Assembly (NCBI GenBank): GCA_964576475.1
Contig: CAZNVG010000009.1
Location: 1-35,126, forward strand
Source: CAZNVG01 sp964576475
Lineage (GTDB): Bacteria > Patescibacteriota > Saccharimonadia > Saccharimonadales > CAZNVG01
DNA: 35,126 bases
Direction of reading: 5' to 3'
Part shown: positions 13,377 through 22,045 of the stretch, in pieces
Numbering within the stretch: the first letter of the stretch is position 1
How the letters are laid out: every line of letters starts with the position of its first letter
The notes under the pieces: model-generated
Seen by the model: only the letters and a program-made list of their open reading frames with translations
Told to the model about the DNA's origin: nothing
Databases searched by the model: none
Program-made: the position numbers and the translations under genes

Positions 13377-13422
13377 GACTCACTTCAGAGCGCAACTTTT
13401 GCAGAGGAGAAAGCAGGCAATC

Positions 13423-13977
13423 ATGCCCGACGAGATTCCGGAGGTACGGTTCGACGACTCGATCGCTCGACCCATCTTCCCTCGACCCGAGCTCAAGTGC
13501 GCCGTTCTGGTGCACATCCCTCAGGTGGAGGACGGCAACGAACTGCCAACCTTCATCAAGCCCGAGTGGGGCGGCGTGCAGATCTTCTTCGGTGACTACT
13601 ACGCCATCATCAACGGCGGCGAAGTCATCTACGGTTCCGCCAAGGAGCAGTGGGAGGCCATGCACACGCAGATCACCGACGACAGGTGGGTCAAGACCGG
13701 CATTCCGATTGCCTACCGGGCTACGGAAACGTGTCGTGTCGTCACACTCATCCCCGAGAAGGACGGCTCCATTCGCGAGGCGAGCACCACGCTGCAACCC
13801 GGCGATTGGGTCGTTCGTCAACCAGGAGGTGAAGTGCAGCACGTCAAGGCCGAGAAGTACCCGAAGATCTACTTCGATGACCACGAAGCCGACGCGCTCG
13901 GTCTGACCAACCTCACCCGTGAGGACTTCGCTGCTTGGGCGGTGTCACAGGTCAGTTCGCACATCGGCACCTCGTAG
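13423..13977 (+). CDS. Cassette D cargo: high-G+C protein with PGDWVV-type domain
   Basis: A 184-residue soluble protein. The middle is strand-rich (VQIFFGDYYAIINGGEVIYG), and a C-terminal element, LQPGDWVV (124-131) followed by GGEVQHVKAEKYPKIYF, resembles a small beta domain common in phage and actinobacterial hypothetical proteins (pattern recollection, not searched). No signal peptide or known catalytic set. The ATG at 13423 follows GAGGAGAAAGCA (13404-13415), a 12-base match to cassette A's ribosome-binding region. An in-frame GTG at 13375 lies within the leader hairpin and is rejected. Strong G+C bias against topA downstream. Confidence 0.78.
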   Translation: MPDEIPEVRFDDSIARPIFPRPELKCAVLVHIPQVEDGNELPTFIKPEWGGVQIFFGDYYAIINGGEVIYGSAKEQWEAMHTQITDDRWVKTGIPIAYRATETCRVVTLIPEKDGSIREASTTLQPGDWVVRQPGGEVQHVKAEKYPKIYFDDHEADALGLTNLTREDFAAWAVSQVSSHIGTS

Positions 13978-13990
13978 GGTCGAAGGAAGG

Positions 13991-14041
13991 GGTGGCAGGC
14001 AGGCTATCGGATTAACGTTCGATGGCCTGCCTGGCCATACC
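13991..14041 (+). other. Cassette D 3' two-tier hairpin
   Basis: AGGCAGGC/GCCTGCCT (13997-14004/14025-14032), extended outward by TGGC/GCCA (13993-13996/14034-14037, one bulge), with inner ATCG/CGAT (14006-14009/14020-14023). It starts 13 nt after the stop. No U-run. Confidence 0.72.
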
Positions 14042-14049
14042 ACTCTCAA

Positions 14050-14064
14050 TAGTCTTGTCTGTCA
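14050..14064 (+). repeat. Cassette D 3' panhandle arm
   Basis: TAGTCTTGTCTGTCA pairs with 13295-13308, leaving one T unpaired. It ends 2 nt before the hammerhead. Confidence 0.7.
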
Positions 14065-14066
14065 TC

Positions 14067-14119
14067 TCACTTCTATACATGCATGTGTATACTGACGAGT
14101 CCAAAAGGACGAAAAGTGA
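14067..14119 (+). ncRNA. Type III hammerhead ribozyme, cassette D
   Basis: Stem III TCACTT/AAGTGA (14067-14072/14114-14119, six perfect pairs), cleavage base C14073, stem I TATACA/TGTATA (14074-14079/14086-14091), CTGACGA (14092-14098), stem II GTCC/GGAC with AAAA loop (14099-14110), GAA (14111-14113). Expected cut 14073/14074, 9 nt after the 3' arm. From the CACTTC to the GAAA it differs from the cassette B copy only in one base of the stem I loop. Confidence 0.93.
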
Positions 14120-14191
14120 TCGAGAAATAAAAGAGTTGCCAAAAATAAATTGCTCGCGTAGGGTGGGTAGCTGTTAGACTTTGATTTATAC

Positions 14192-16477
14192 ATGAGCAAA
14201 AACCTTGTCATCGTAGAGAGCCCCGCAAAAGCCAAGACTATCGAAAAATACCTTGGCAAAGACTTCACTGTGAAGTCTTCTTTTGGGCATATCCGCGATT
14301 TACCAAAAAAGGGCCTATCAATTGATAAAGACAACGGCTTCGAACCAACATACGAAATAAGCCCCGAGAAGAAAAAGACTGTAGCCGAGCTTAAGAAAGC
14401 CGCTAAAGGGGCAGAAGTATGGCTTGCATCTGACGAAGACCGCGAGGGTGAAGCTATTGCCTGGCATTTGTGCCAAGCACTCAAACTTGATCCAAAAACA
14501 ACGAAACGCATAGTATTCCATGAGATAACGAAGACCGCCATACTCCACGCAATTGAGAATCCTCGCACGGTAGACGTACATCTAGTCGATGCACAGCAAG
14601 CACGTCGAGTACTTGATCGCCTCGTAGGCTATGAACTATCACCGGTGCTATGGAAGAAAATCAGAGCCGGCTTATCTGCTGGTAGAGTACAGTCAGTTGC
14701 TGTACGGCTTATCGTTGAACGTGAACGAGAGATTAAGGCGCATGCCAGTGAGAGCAGTTTCAAAGTGGTTGCCATATTCACGATCGGTGATCAAGAAATG
14801 AAGGCTGAATTAGCCAACAAAATCCCCACCTATGAAAAAGCAAAATCATTCATAGAAGCATGTAAAGATGCCGTATTTACTGTAGACAAGATCGAGCAGA
14901 AACCCGGTAAGCGTAACCCGAGCGCACCTTTCACGACTAGCACATTACAACAAGCCGCTTCGAGTAGGCTCGGCTACAGTGTTAAGCAAACGATGACCTT
15001 AGCCCAAAGACTGTACGAAAACGGTCATATAACGTACATGCGTACTGATAGCACCAATCTATCACAGCTCGCCGTCGATGCAGCCAAAGACTACATCGTG
15101 AGCGAGTTCGGCGCAAACTACCACAATTCTCGCCAGTTCAAGACCAAAAGCGCAGGCGCACAAGAGGCTCACGAGGCCATCCGCCCAACGAACTTTGCCA
15201 AACTTGATGCGGGCGCTGATTCACAGCAAAAGAAAATCTATCAGTTAATTTGGCAAAGAGCTCTGGCAAGCCAAATGGCTCCCGCAGAGATTGAAAAAAG
15301 CGAAATATCTATCGCGATCAGTGCACACAAAGAAAAACTGATTGCTAAGGGAGAAATTATTACCTTTGACGGCTTCTTGCGTGTTTACGGCGGAGGCCCT
15401 GACGATGTGCTTTTGCCACAGATGGAGAAGGGTCAAACTCTTGACCTCAAGACGATTGCCGCACGAGAAGTGTTCACGAAGCCTCCTGCTCGCTATTCTG
15501 AGGCAGCCCTCGTTAAGAAGCTGGAGGAAATGGGGATAGGCCGCCCAAGTACGTACGCTCCCACCATCAGTACTATTCAAGATCGTGGGTATGTTGAGAA
15601 GAGCGACTTAGAAGGCGAAGAGCGCCAGGCCCGCGTTGTGTCCATCGAGAAGAACAAACTGAGTGAGTCAAAAGAGATCGAGCGCTTTGGCGCGGATAAG
15701 GGCAAGCTTATACCTACATCGACAGCTGATGTAGTGACGGACTTTCTGACGGAATATTTTGCGCCTGTTGTTGACTACGATTTTACAAAGAAGGTCGAGG
15801 AGGAGTTCGACGAGGTCGCTGACGGCAAGAAACATTGGAACAAAATGATTGCCGAGTTCTACAAGGACTTTGTACCGCTCGTGGAAAAAAGTGCTGGAGT
15901 ATCCAGACAGGAAACATCACAGATGCGCGAAGTAGGAACCGACCCCAAAACCGGCGAGAAAATCTTTGTACGCATTGGAAGATACGGTCCTATGGTTCAG
16001 ATAGGAGAAGCAACTGATGATGAAAAACCTCGTTTCTACAGTCTTCCGAAGGGCACGAATGTCGATACTGTACAGATGGATGTAGTGCTCAAGGCCATGG
16101 AATTGCCACGCACTGTAGGCCAAACACCTGATGGTGAAGAAATCGTTGCAAACGTTGGTAGGTTTGGGCCTTACATAAAAATCGGGAAGAGTTATGTATC
16201 CATAAAACCATTATCACCTGCTGACATAACGCTCAAGCAAGCACTAGAGCTTATTGAAGAAAAGAAAGCTAAAGATGCGGCCAAGTATATCAATTCCTTT
16301 GAAGGTACTACGGTTCAGGTCATTAACGGTCCTTACGGTCCATATATTACTGACGGCAAGAAAAACGCCAAAATACCAAAGGATACAGATCCGGCAAAAT
16401 TAACCCTAAAAGACTGTGAAAAACTACTTGCTGAAGCTCCTGCGAAGAAGGCTTTTAAGCGAAAACGAAAAGCTTAG
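14192..16477 (+). CDS. topA: DNA topoisomerase I (type IA)
   Basis: Relaxes negative supercoils by passing strands through a transient single-strand break. A Toprim domain starts the protein (NLVIVESPAKAKTIEKYLG, then the DEDREGEAIAWHL acidic motif); the active-site Tyr282 lies in YMRTDSTNLS; the cap and decatenation domains follow. The C-terminus carries three topoisomerase C-terminal repeats (VRIGRYGPMVQIG, ANVGRFGPYIKIG, NGPYGPYITDG) instead of zinc ribbons, and a Lys/Arg-rich end. Length 761 aa. An extended -10, TGT-TAGACT (14175-14180), lies 11 nt before the ATG, giving a near-leaderless mRNA downstream of the cassette D hammerhead. Confidence 0.96.
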   Translation: MSKNLVIVESPAKAKTIEKYLGKDFTVKSSFGHIRDLPKKGLSIDKDNGFEPTYEISPEKKKTVAELKKAAKGAEVWLASDEDREGEAIAWHLCQALKLDPKTTKRIVFHEITKTAILHAIENPRTVDVHLVDAQQARRVLDRLVGYELSPVLWKKIRAGLSAGRVQSVAVRLIVEREREIKAHASESSFKVVAIFTIGDQEMKAELANKIPTYEKAKSFIEACKDAVFTVDKIEQKPGKRNPSAPFTTSTLQQAASSRLGYSVKQTMTLAQRLYENGHITYMRTDSTNLSQLAVDAAKDYIVSEFGANYHNSRQFKTKSAGAQEAHEAIRPTNFAKLDAGADSQQKKIYQLIWQRALASQMAPAEIEKSEISIAISAHKEKLIAKGEIITFDGFLRVYGGGPDDVLLPQMEKGQTLDLKTIAAREVFTKPPARYSEAALVKKLEEMGIGRPSTYAPTISTIQDRGYVEKSDLEGEERQARVVSIEKNKLSESKEIERFGADKGKLIPTSTADVVTDFLTEYFAPVVDYDFTKKVEEEFDEVADGKKHWNKMIAEFYKDFVPLVEKSAGVSRQETSQMREVGTDPKTGEKIFVRIGRYGPMVQIGEATDDEKPRFYSLPKGTNVDTVQMDVVLKAMELPRTVGQTPDGEEIVANVGRFGPYIKIGKSYVSIKPLSPADITLKQALELIEEKKAKDAAKYINSFEGTTVQVINGPYGPYITDGKKNAKIPKDTDPAKLTLKDCEKLLAEAPAKKAFKRKRKA

Positions 16478-16517
16478 TTCTATTGTTTATCTCTGTAAAA
16501 AATAAACTCACCATAAC

Positions 16518-16526
16518 TTATCCACA
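16518..16526 (+). promoter_or_regulatory. DnaA-box-like site
   Basis: TTATCCACA, an exact match to the consensus DnaA box, lies in the spacer between topA and the sigma4/HARE gene, about 30 bp upstream of that gene's promoter. Confidence 0.55.
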
Positions 16527-16553
16527 GAATTTGTCAATTTACTATAAAGTCTT

Positions 16554-16581
16554 TTGGCACTGCGTCAAAGGGTGCTATAAT
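16554..16581 (+). promoter_or_regulatory. Promoter of the sigma4/HARE gene
   Basis: TTGGCA (16554-16559), 16-bp spacer, extended -10 TGC-TATAAT (box 16576-16581). This gives a ~95-nt leader. A second weaker candidate (TTGACT 16601-16606 with TATATA 16622-16627) lies downstream. Confidence 0.6.
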
Positions 16582-16683
16582 AAGTCATATAAAAAGATCT
16601 TTGACTTTTAAAAAATGTTGTTATATAGTACCTAGCATAATCACTCGTTTCCAGATTGAAGCGTTTGAGAAAGAAGGAATAAT

Positions 16684-17724
16684 ATGGACCAATCGACGAC
16701 AACCGACAATGCCGTAGATATCTGGCAAGCAGCCAAGGATATCCTAGAGACAATCGAGCGCGATAGAGAGCGTGAGATTGTAAGCCGCCGCTTTGGCCTC
16801 TATGACCGCAAAGAGACGCTAGAACAAATCGGTGAACTCTTGGGCATTACTCGCGAACGCGTTCGTCAATTGGAAAAGTCCGTTGTTTCTCGACTCAAAA
16901 CTGCCGCTGAAAAAGACCTTCCACACATCGAAAATGTTGAAAAGGCATTCATAGATCACCTTAAAGATATGGGCAACGTTGCTCGTGTCAAAGATCTCTC
17001 AGCTCGTGTTAGCAAAGAAAACACACCTCGAGACCAAGCACATGTCGCTTTTCTTTCTGAGTTGTCACCAAATCTATCTGTCGTTAGCGAGAATGATGAC
17101 TTCCACCATTCAGTTGGTATTTCTGCAGAACACGATCACGATAAGATCAAGAATCTAGCAGAAGAAATAGTCAGTTTCATTAAAACTCACGGCAAGCCTG
17201 CTGAAATACAGACCGTCTCAACCGGCGTCGGCACACAAGGCCCACAACACACAGAAGCTTTAGCTCGTACAAGTAAGCATCTTGCAGAGTTGCGTGGTCA
17301 ATGGGGACTCACTAAGTGGCCGACTGTTAATCCAAAAAATATTCGAGACAAGATATATGTCGTACTCCAGGAGAAACACGAACCTATGCACTTTAGCGAA
17401 ATCGCCAAAGCAATTCGTGACTCGGACTTTAAGCGACGAGATGTTACGGTTCAGGCCATCCACAACGAACTTATCAAGGACACACGTTTCGTGCTTATTG
17501 GTCGCGGTATCTACGCGCTAAAGGAATGGGGCTATAAAAAGGGAACGGTCGCGGACATCATCGCAGAAGTACTTCGCAAAGAAAACGGCCCACTTCACCG
17601 TGATGAAATCGTTAAGCGCGTCCTAAAACTCCGACAGGTAAAAGAGACGACTATCCTCCTCAACCTACAGGGCAAAGCACAGTTCCAGCGCGTTGCGAAA
17701 GCAACCTACGATCTCGCAAAGTAA
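16684..17724 (+). CDS. Sigma-70 region 4-like / HARE-HTH protein
   Basis: A transcription-associated protein of a type common in CPR genomes. Residues ~25-72 form a sigma region 4 helix-turn-helix (REREIVSRRFGLYDR, then LEQIGELLGITRERVRQLE), which in sigma factors contacts the -35 element. The C-terminal third has a HARE-HTH domain (about 220-285, DKIYVVLQEKHEPMHFSEIAKAI) like the RNA polymerase delta subunit, plus a second related winged-helix stretch (290-346). Regions 1-3 of a full sigma factor are absent, so it is not a stand-alone sigma. An AAGGAA Shine-Dalgarno precedes the ATG. The precise role is unknown. Confidence 0.82.
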   Translation: MDQSTTTDNAVDIWQAAKDILETIERDREREIVSRRFGLYDRKETLEQIGELLGITRERVRQLEKSVVSRLKTAAEKDLPHIENVEKAFIDHLKDMGNVARVKDLSARVSKENTPRDQAHVAFLSELSPNLSVVSENDDFHHSVGISAEHDHDKIKNLAEEIVSFIKTHGKPAEIQTVSTGVGTQGPQHTEALARTSKHLAELRGQWGLTKWPTVNPKNIRDKIYVVLQEKHEPMHFSEIAKAIRDSDFKRRDVTVQAIHNELIKDTRFVLIGRGIYALKEWGYKKGTVADIIAEVLRKENGPLHRDEIVKRVLKLRQVKETTILLNLQGKAQFQRVAKATYDLAK

Positions 17725-17741
17725 GCGGAAGCGTTTATAGG

Positions 17742-17770
17742 TTGCAAAACAGGGGCGAGTAGCCCAGAAT
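17742..17770 (+). promoter_or_regulatory. Promoter of the VirD4-like ATPase gene (leaderless)
   Basis: TTGCAA (17742-17747), 17-bp spacer, CAGAAT (17765-17770), ending 9 nt before the ATG at 17780. No Shine-Dalgarno is present. Confidence 0.5.
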
Positions 17771-17779
17771 AGAGTAAGC

Positions 17780-20524
17780 ATGATTGAAGCGAGTTTCTTG
17801 GCGTTTGCGCTTTTTAGCGCCTCAACCCTCATCTGGGCTAGCTTGATAGCCGCAGCATGTTTTGGAGCAGCAGCCTATATCAATGATCGACGAAAACATA
17901 CTGACGAACAGCTTGATGGGGTGCTTTTATCACTAGAAATTCCACGCACAAATGACAAGAAGGAGCTGGCAGCAGAGCAAATGTTTGCTTCGCTTCATGG
18001 CATCTTGAGAAGCAAGAAGGAGCTGGCAGCGGACGGCAATACACAAGAGCACATTAGCTTCGAGATCGCAGCCATAGGGAAACACATTCGCTTTTATGTT
18101 TGGGTTCCTCGGCACCTCCAAAACTTTGTAGAGGGACAGATTTATGCACAATATCCTTCTGTCCAGATTCATGTGCTTCCTGAAGACTATGCCGCGCGAC
18201 AGATAACACAACCTGTCGTTATGTCGACAGAGCTGACACTTTCCGACAATGATGCACTACCGATCAAAACGTTTGTGAGCTTTGAGGTAGATCCACTTGC
18301 AGCGATCACCGCAACACTTGCGAAACTTGAACAGTCCGATGAAGAAATGTGGATTCAAGTATTGGCTCGCCCAATCGACGACAGCTGGCATAAGCGCGGC
18401 GCAAAAGTAATTGCGAAGATTAAATCGGGTAAGGGAGTGCTCGGATTTAGTGGCGGCGGTGTTGGCGCGTACGCTGGGCAGGTGCTGGCAGCTCCATTCA
18501 GACCACCAGCTGATAGTCCAAGTACTGGAGGTTCTTCGACACCCGATGTAAGCGAAAGAGATAAGGCGCGCATCAAGTCAATTGAAGAAAAGGGTGTCAA
18601 ACTCGGCTATCAAGTGAAAGTTAGACTGACATATCTCGGAAGCGACGAATATACAGCTAAACTCCGACTCCAAGCAATGATTGGTACCTTTAAGCAATTC
18701 AACACCACCAACCTAAACGGATTTGCTCAGACAGCCTTGCAAGTGGGCAGGGAGACTCTGGAACCATTCAAAAAGCGTAGTTTTGCATCTCCCGGCTTCA
18801 TCCTAAATATTGAAGAGCTGGCGAGTCTATACCACCTTCCACACACAACTGTAGAGACACCACATATTGTATGGGCAACAAGCAAGACTGCTGAACCGCC
18901 AGGAAACTTGCCTACAAGAGCTAACACGCCCGATAAAGATATCAGTATCTTTGGTATAACAAACTTCCGTGGTGGAAATTTGCAATTTGGACTACGTCGC
19001 GGCGATAGATCTCGACACTTTTATATCATCGGTCAAACAGGGGTAGGGAAGTCTGGGATGCTCGAACTACTTACTTTGAGCGATGTCTTTCATAATGAAG
19101 GATTCGCGATAATTGACCCTCACGGTGATTATGCACAAAACATAATGCGCTATATACCAAGCAGCAGGGTAGACGATGTTGTCTACTTCAACCCCGCAGA
19201 TATTGACTTCCCAATCGGTTTCAACCCGCTTGAAGTGCAAGAACAAAGCCTAAAGAACCACGTGAGCTCAGAACTTGTTGGAGTGCTGAAGCGCATGTTC
19301 GAAAGTTGGGGTCCTCGGCTGGAGTATATTCTTCGCTACACCATTCTCGCACTTCTTGATTACCCGAACTCCACCATGCTCGACATAACAAGGATGCTAA
19401 CGGAAAAACCGTTTAGAGACGATGTGATCAGCTATATCGATGATCCTGTTGTGAAGAACTTCTGGACGATTGAATTTGCCAGTTGGAACGACAAATTTGC
19501 TTCTGAGGCAGTCGCACCAGTACTAAACAAAGTAGGTGCCTTCACTGCCAATCCAATGATTCGCAACATCGTTGGTCAGCCAAAGAGCACGATGAATATT
19601 AGAAAGATGATGGATGACGGTAAAATCTTACTCGTAAATCTTTCTCGTGGACTCGTTGGTGAGGACAATGCAGCCATTCTTGGAGCGTTGATGGTAACAA
19701 AAATCCAGCTTTCAGCAATGAGTAGGGCAAATATAAGCCTCGAGGATAGACGACCGTTTTATTTGTATGTTGATGAATTCCAGAACTTCGCGACTGATTC
19801 CTTTGCCGTAATTCTCAGTGAGGCACGAAAATACGGTTTAAACCTAACCGTGGCTAACCAATATACGACACAGATGACGCCTGTAGTTAAAGACGCCGTA
19901 TTCGGTAACGTTGGAGGTATCGTGTCCTTCCGTGTAGGCGCAGATGACGCCTCAACGCTGACGAAATGGTTTGAGCCTCAATTCGAGTCGCAAGACCTTA
20001 TCCAGCTCCATAACAGAAACTTCATTGCCAGCATGACTATCAATGGAGAAAAGACTCCAGCATTCTCAGGAACGACTCTTAACATTCCACCTCCACAGGA
20101 AGACCATAGTGCAGAAATCATAGAGCTAAGTCGAACTCGCTACGCACAAACCCGTGAAGTAGTTGAGCAGCTCATACGTGACACCAATGACTCCAAGCAG
20201 CCTACAAGACAGTCTACCGCCACACATCAACGTACGAGCACGCCTCAGCAGGGCAGCCATGCGCCGAAGGCGCAACAAAAGCGACCAATGGCGCCCCATG
20301 TACCAGCCGCTCTAAAGGAAGTCGTAGCAAAAGCAGTTGAGACTAAACAAAATACGAACATCGTGCATGAAGATACACAACAGGGGTCAGCCCCCAAGAA
20401 GAAAAAGACTCGTCGAGGTAAGCGATCAACGGCTCGAACAACAGATACTCAACAGGGGTCGGAAAATAAGCCAAAAACCAGCTCAGAAGACTTTGAAAAC
20501 GAAAATACCATCAGGATCCGGTAG
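17780..20524 (+). CDS. TraG/VirD4-like membrane-anchored ATPase
   Basis: A 914-residue protein of the type IV secretion coupling/HerA-like ATPase superfamily, which pumps DNA or protein through a membrane channel. One or two N-terminal membrane helices (about 5-35), a strand-rich region to ~400 that includes a glycine/proline-rich insertion (about 215-255), then the ATPase: Walker A GQTGVGKS from residue 418, IIDPHGDY shortly after, Walker B FYLYVDEFQNF around 660, and NQYTTQM. The last ~130 residues are a polar, Gln/Lys-rich tail with a KKKKTRRGKR basic cluster. No relaxase or pilus genes are adjacent, so a role in conjugation, DNA uptake or host attachment is open. Confidence 0.85.
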   Translation: MIEASFLAFALFSASTLIWASLIAAACFGAAAYINDRRKHTDEQLDGVLLSLEIPRTNDKKELAAEQMFASLHGILRSKKELAADGNTQEHISFEIAAIGKHIRFYVWVPRHLQNFVEGQIYAQYPSVQIHVLPEDYAARQITQPVVMSTELTLSDNDALPIKTFVSFEVDPLAAITATLAKLEQSDEEMWIQVLARPIDDSWHKRGAKVIAKIKSGKGVLGFSGGGVGAYAGQVLAAPFRPPADSPSTGGSSTPDVSERDKARIKSIEEKGVKLGYQVKVRLTYLGSDEYTAKLRLQAMIGTFKQFNTTNLNGFAQTALQVGRETLEPFKKRSFASPGFILNIEELASLYHLPHTTVETPHIVWATSKTAEPPGNLPTRANTPDKDISIFGITNFRGGNLQFGLRRGDRSRHFYIIGQTGVGKSGMLELLTLSDVFHNEGFAIIDPHGDYAQNIMRYIPSSRVDDVVYFNPADIDFPIGFNPLEVQEQSLKNHVSSELVGVLKRMFESWGPRLEYILRYTILALLDYPNSTMLDITRMLTEKPFRDDVISYIDDPVVKNFWTIEFASWNDKFASEAVAPVLNKVGAFTANPMIRNIVGQPKSTMNIRKMMDDGKILLVNLSRGLVGEDNAAILGALMVTKIQLSAMSRANISLEDRRPFYLYVDEFQNFATDSFAVILSEARKYGLNLTVANQYTTQMTPVVKDAVFGNVGGIVSFRVGADDASTLTKWFEPQFESQDLIQLHNRNFIASMTINGEKTPAFSGTTLNIPPPQEDHSAEIIELSRTRYAQTREVVEQLIRDTNDSKQPTRQSTATHQRTSTPQQGSHAPKAQQKRPMAPHVPAALKEVVAKAVETKQNTNIVHEDTQQGSAPKKKKTRRGKRSTARTTDTQQGSENKPKTSSEDFENENTIRIR

Positions 20525-21184
20525 AAAGACCTTGATAGACAATAGAACAGGGCATATCAAAACCACAAGCCAACAAAACCGTAAAAATATCGGGCCAAAA
20601 AGATAAATACAAACACACACAGCGAACTACTAGTCGCGTCGCACAATATATCTTTTGCGACATAAAGTAAACATAAGAAAGATGACTATCTATACCTTTT
20701 CAGTAGGGTATTATCACTCTATTTACGAGGAGCCACCACAAATAACAATTACGGTTGGGTTTTAACTACGTAATTACTAATACGTATAGCCCTAGTATCA
20801 CATCGATCGCCTCAGATGCCATGCGGCACTGTATTCACTACTGCCGCACGTAACGCCATGCATATTTGACACTGCGCTTTTCACGTATTGTAATATATAC
20901 TTTTCCACAGCATTTGCAATTTTCACGTTCTATATTAGAAAATATTTTCACGCCCTACTCCCTCCACCCCACTGCATATATTTGACATATAATATTTTGT
21001 ATATGTTTGTATGTTTTTTTGTCCAAATACTGCTAGTACCGTTTTGTGAACAAAATACGAACATACTAGGGGAGCGGGCAAGGTTGTTTATATGCATACT
21101 GGTTCTGTTCCAGCCTTAAGCTTTACTCTAGTTATTCGGCCACGTGACTCGTAGGGTCAGCGCCTACCGGGTAGCGTCAGTACC
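20525..21184. other. 660-bp gene-free stretch between convergent gene blocks
   Basis: A/T-rich, no credible ORF. Visible items: hairpin TGCGGCA/TGCCGCA (20822-20828/20842-20848); palindromic TACGTA pair near 20767-20787; TTGACA at 20866-20871 with TGTAAT 17 bp downstream (candidate + promoter); DnaA-like TTTTCCACA (20901-20909); a second TTGACA at 20982-20987 joined to TATAAT; hairpin CTAGTA...TACTAG enclosing GTTTTGT/ACAAAAT (about 21032-21069); and a GC-rich hairpin GGGT...ACCC with inner CTAC/GTAG (about 21154-21183) just after the ftsQ stop, which may end the minus-strand transcript. A small RNA starting near 20900 is possible but unproven. Confidence 0.5.
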
Positions 21185-22045
21185 CTATTTGTAAAACACT
21201 CTATACGGTATTCTGATATCAATATATTCAGCAGGTGTGATTTTGCGATCCTCAAGATTCTTGAGCATTTGAGCTAAGTACGGGGCTGCTTCTGCAGCCG
21301 AGACTTCAGTGGAAACTCTGATGCGATAGGGTTTATTTTTAAGTACAAAATCCGCCTGTCTGGGAACCGATCCCATTTCCACGACGTCTAGTTCCATACC
21401 GAGTTTTTTTAACTCTGGACCCCAGGACGTTACGGTTTTCACGGCGTTTGCGTCTATGACATACTGCCCTGTTACTGCGCCATTTACAAAACTCTGATCA
21501 CTGAGTATCTTTGGTAACTTCTCACTACCACTCGCCTTCATAAACGCCCTACCCGTCTCATCTATAACGTACGTCTGCCCTCCCCTTCCCTGTTGCCAAA
21601 CAGCTGAAGGCTGCTTGGGCAGTATTCGAACAGAAACTGTGTCTGAAAACAGTGACCTCTTAACTTCGGCTCGTGAAATAGATGGCGTTTTTGCCCGAAC
21701 GGCATTCTCGATTTCCGGAGATGAGATAAACAACTGGAAATGACGCCAAGGTCGACTTTGCATATAGGATTTAACTGCGTCCTCGGCAGCAACACGCGGC
21801 GCGTCATCAAGCCCTGGCTGATTTATGACGACAACTCTAGATATGTAGCTAACCCTTAAGCACAGTACTGTGAGAATGGAAAAAAGAATGAGTTTCAGTC
21901 GAAAACGGACCGACGGTAGCTTTTCCAGCGACGGCAAGGCAAAGTTGCGTCTATTGGTGTGTTGCGATGTTGTTTCGCGCCTGCCATCAAATGATCTATA
22001 GACTCGAACAGAAGTTTTACTGACCGGCTTGGAACGTGTCTTCAT
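21185..22045 (-). CDS. ftsQ: Cell division protein FtsQ
   Basis: A bitopic divisome protein that bridges FtsL/FtsB-type proteins and the septal synthase. A basic N-terminal cytoplasmic part (~50 residues), one membrane helix (about 52-70, LILFSILTVLCLRVSYI), a POTRA-like segment with VVVINQPG, and the FtsQ/DivIB domain with QTYVIDETGRAF. It ends in DIRIPYRVFYK, a typical FtsQ C-terminal strand. Length 286 aa is normal. ATGA overlap with the murG stop shows translational coupling. It is the last gene of the cluster here. Confidence 0.85.
   Translation of the reverse strand: MKTRSKPVSKTSVRVYRSFDGRRETTSQHTNRRNFALPSLEKLPSVRFRLKLILFSILTVLCLRVSYISRVVVINQPGLDDAPRVAAEDAVKSYMQSRPWRHFQLFISSPEIENAVRAKTPSISRAEVKRSLFSDTVSVRILPKQPSAVWQQGRGGQTYVIDETGRAFMKASGSEKLPKILSDQSFVNGAVTGQYVIDANAVKTVTSWGPELKKLGMELDVVEMGSVPRQADFVLKNKPYRIRVSTEVSAAEAAPYLAQMLKNLEDRKITPAEYIDIRIPYRVFYK

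Noticed and set aside
13336..13884. Minus-strand ORF over cassette D, and similar long antisense ORFs over A, C2 and C4.
   Set aside because: High G+C removes stop codons from antisense frames; these lack ribosome-binding sites and would run through the leader hairpins.
7361..14119. Integron gene-cassette array with attC sites.
   Set aside because: The 3' hairpins are two-tier stems after each cargo gene, but the attC signature (terminal RYYYAAC and GTTRRRY boxes) is absent, no integrase is present, and cassettes lie in both orientations between unrelated housekeeping genes.
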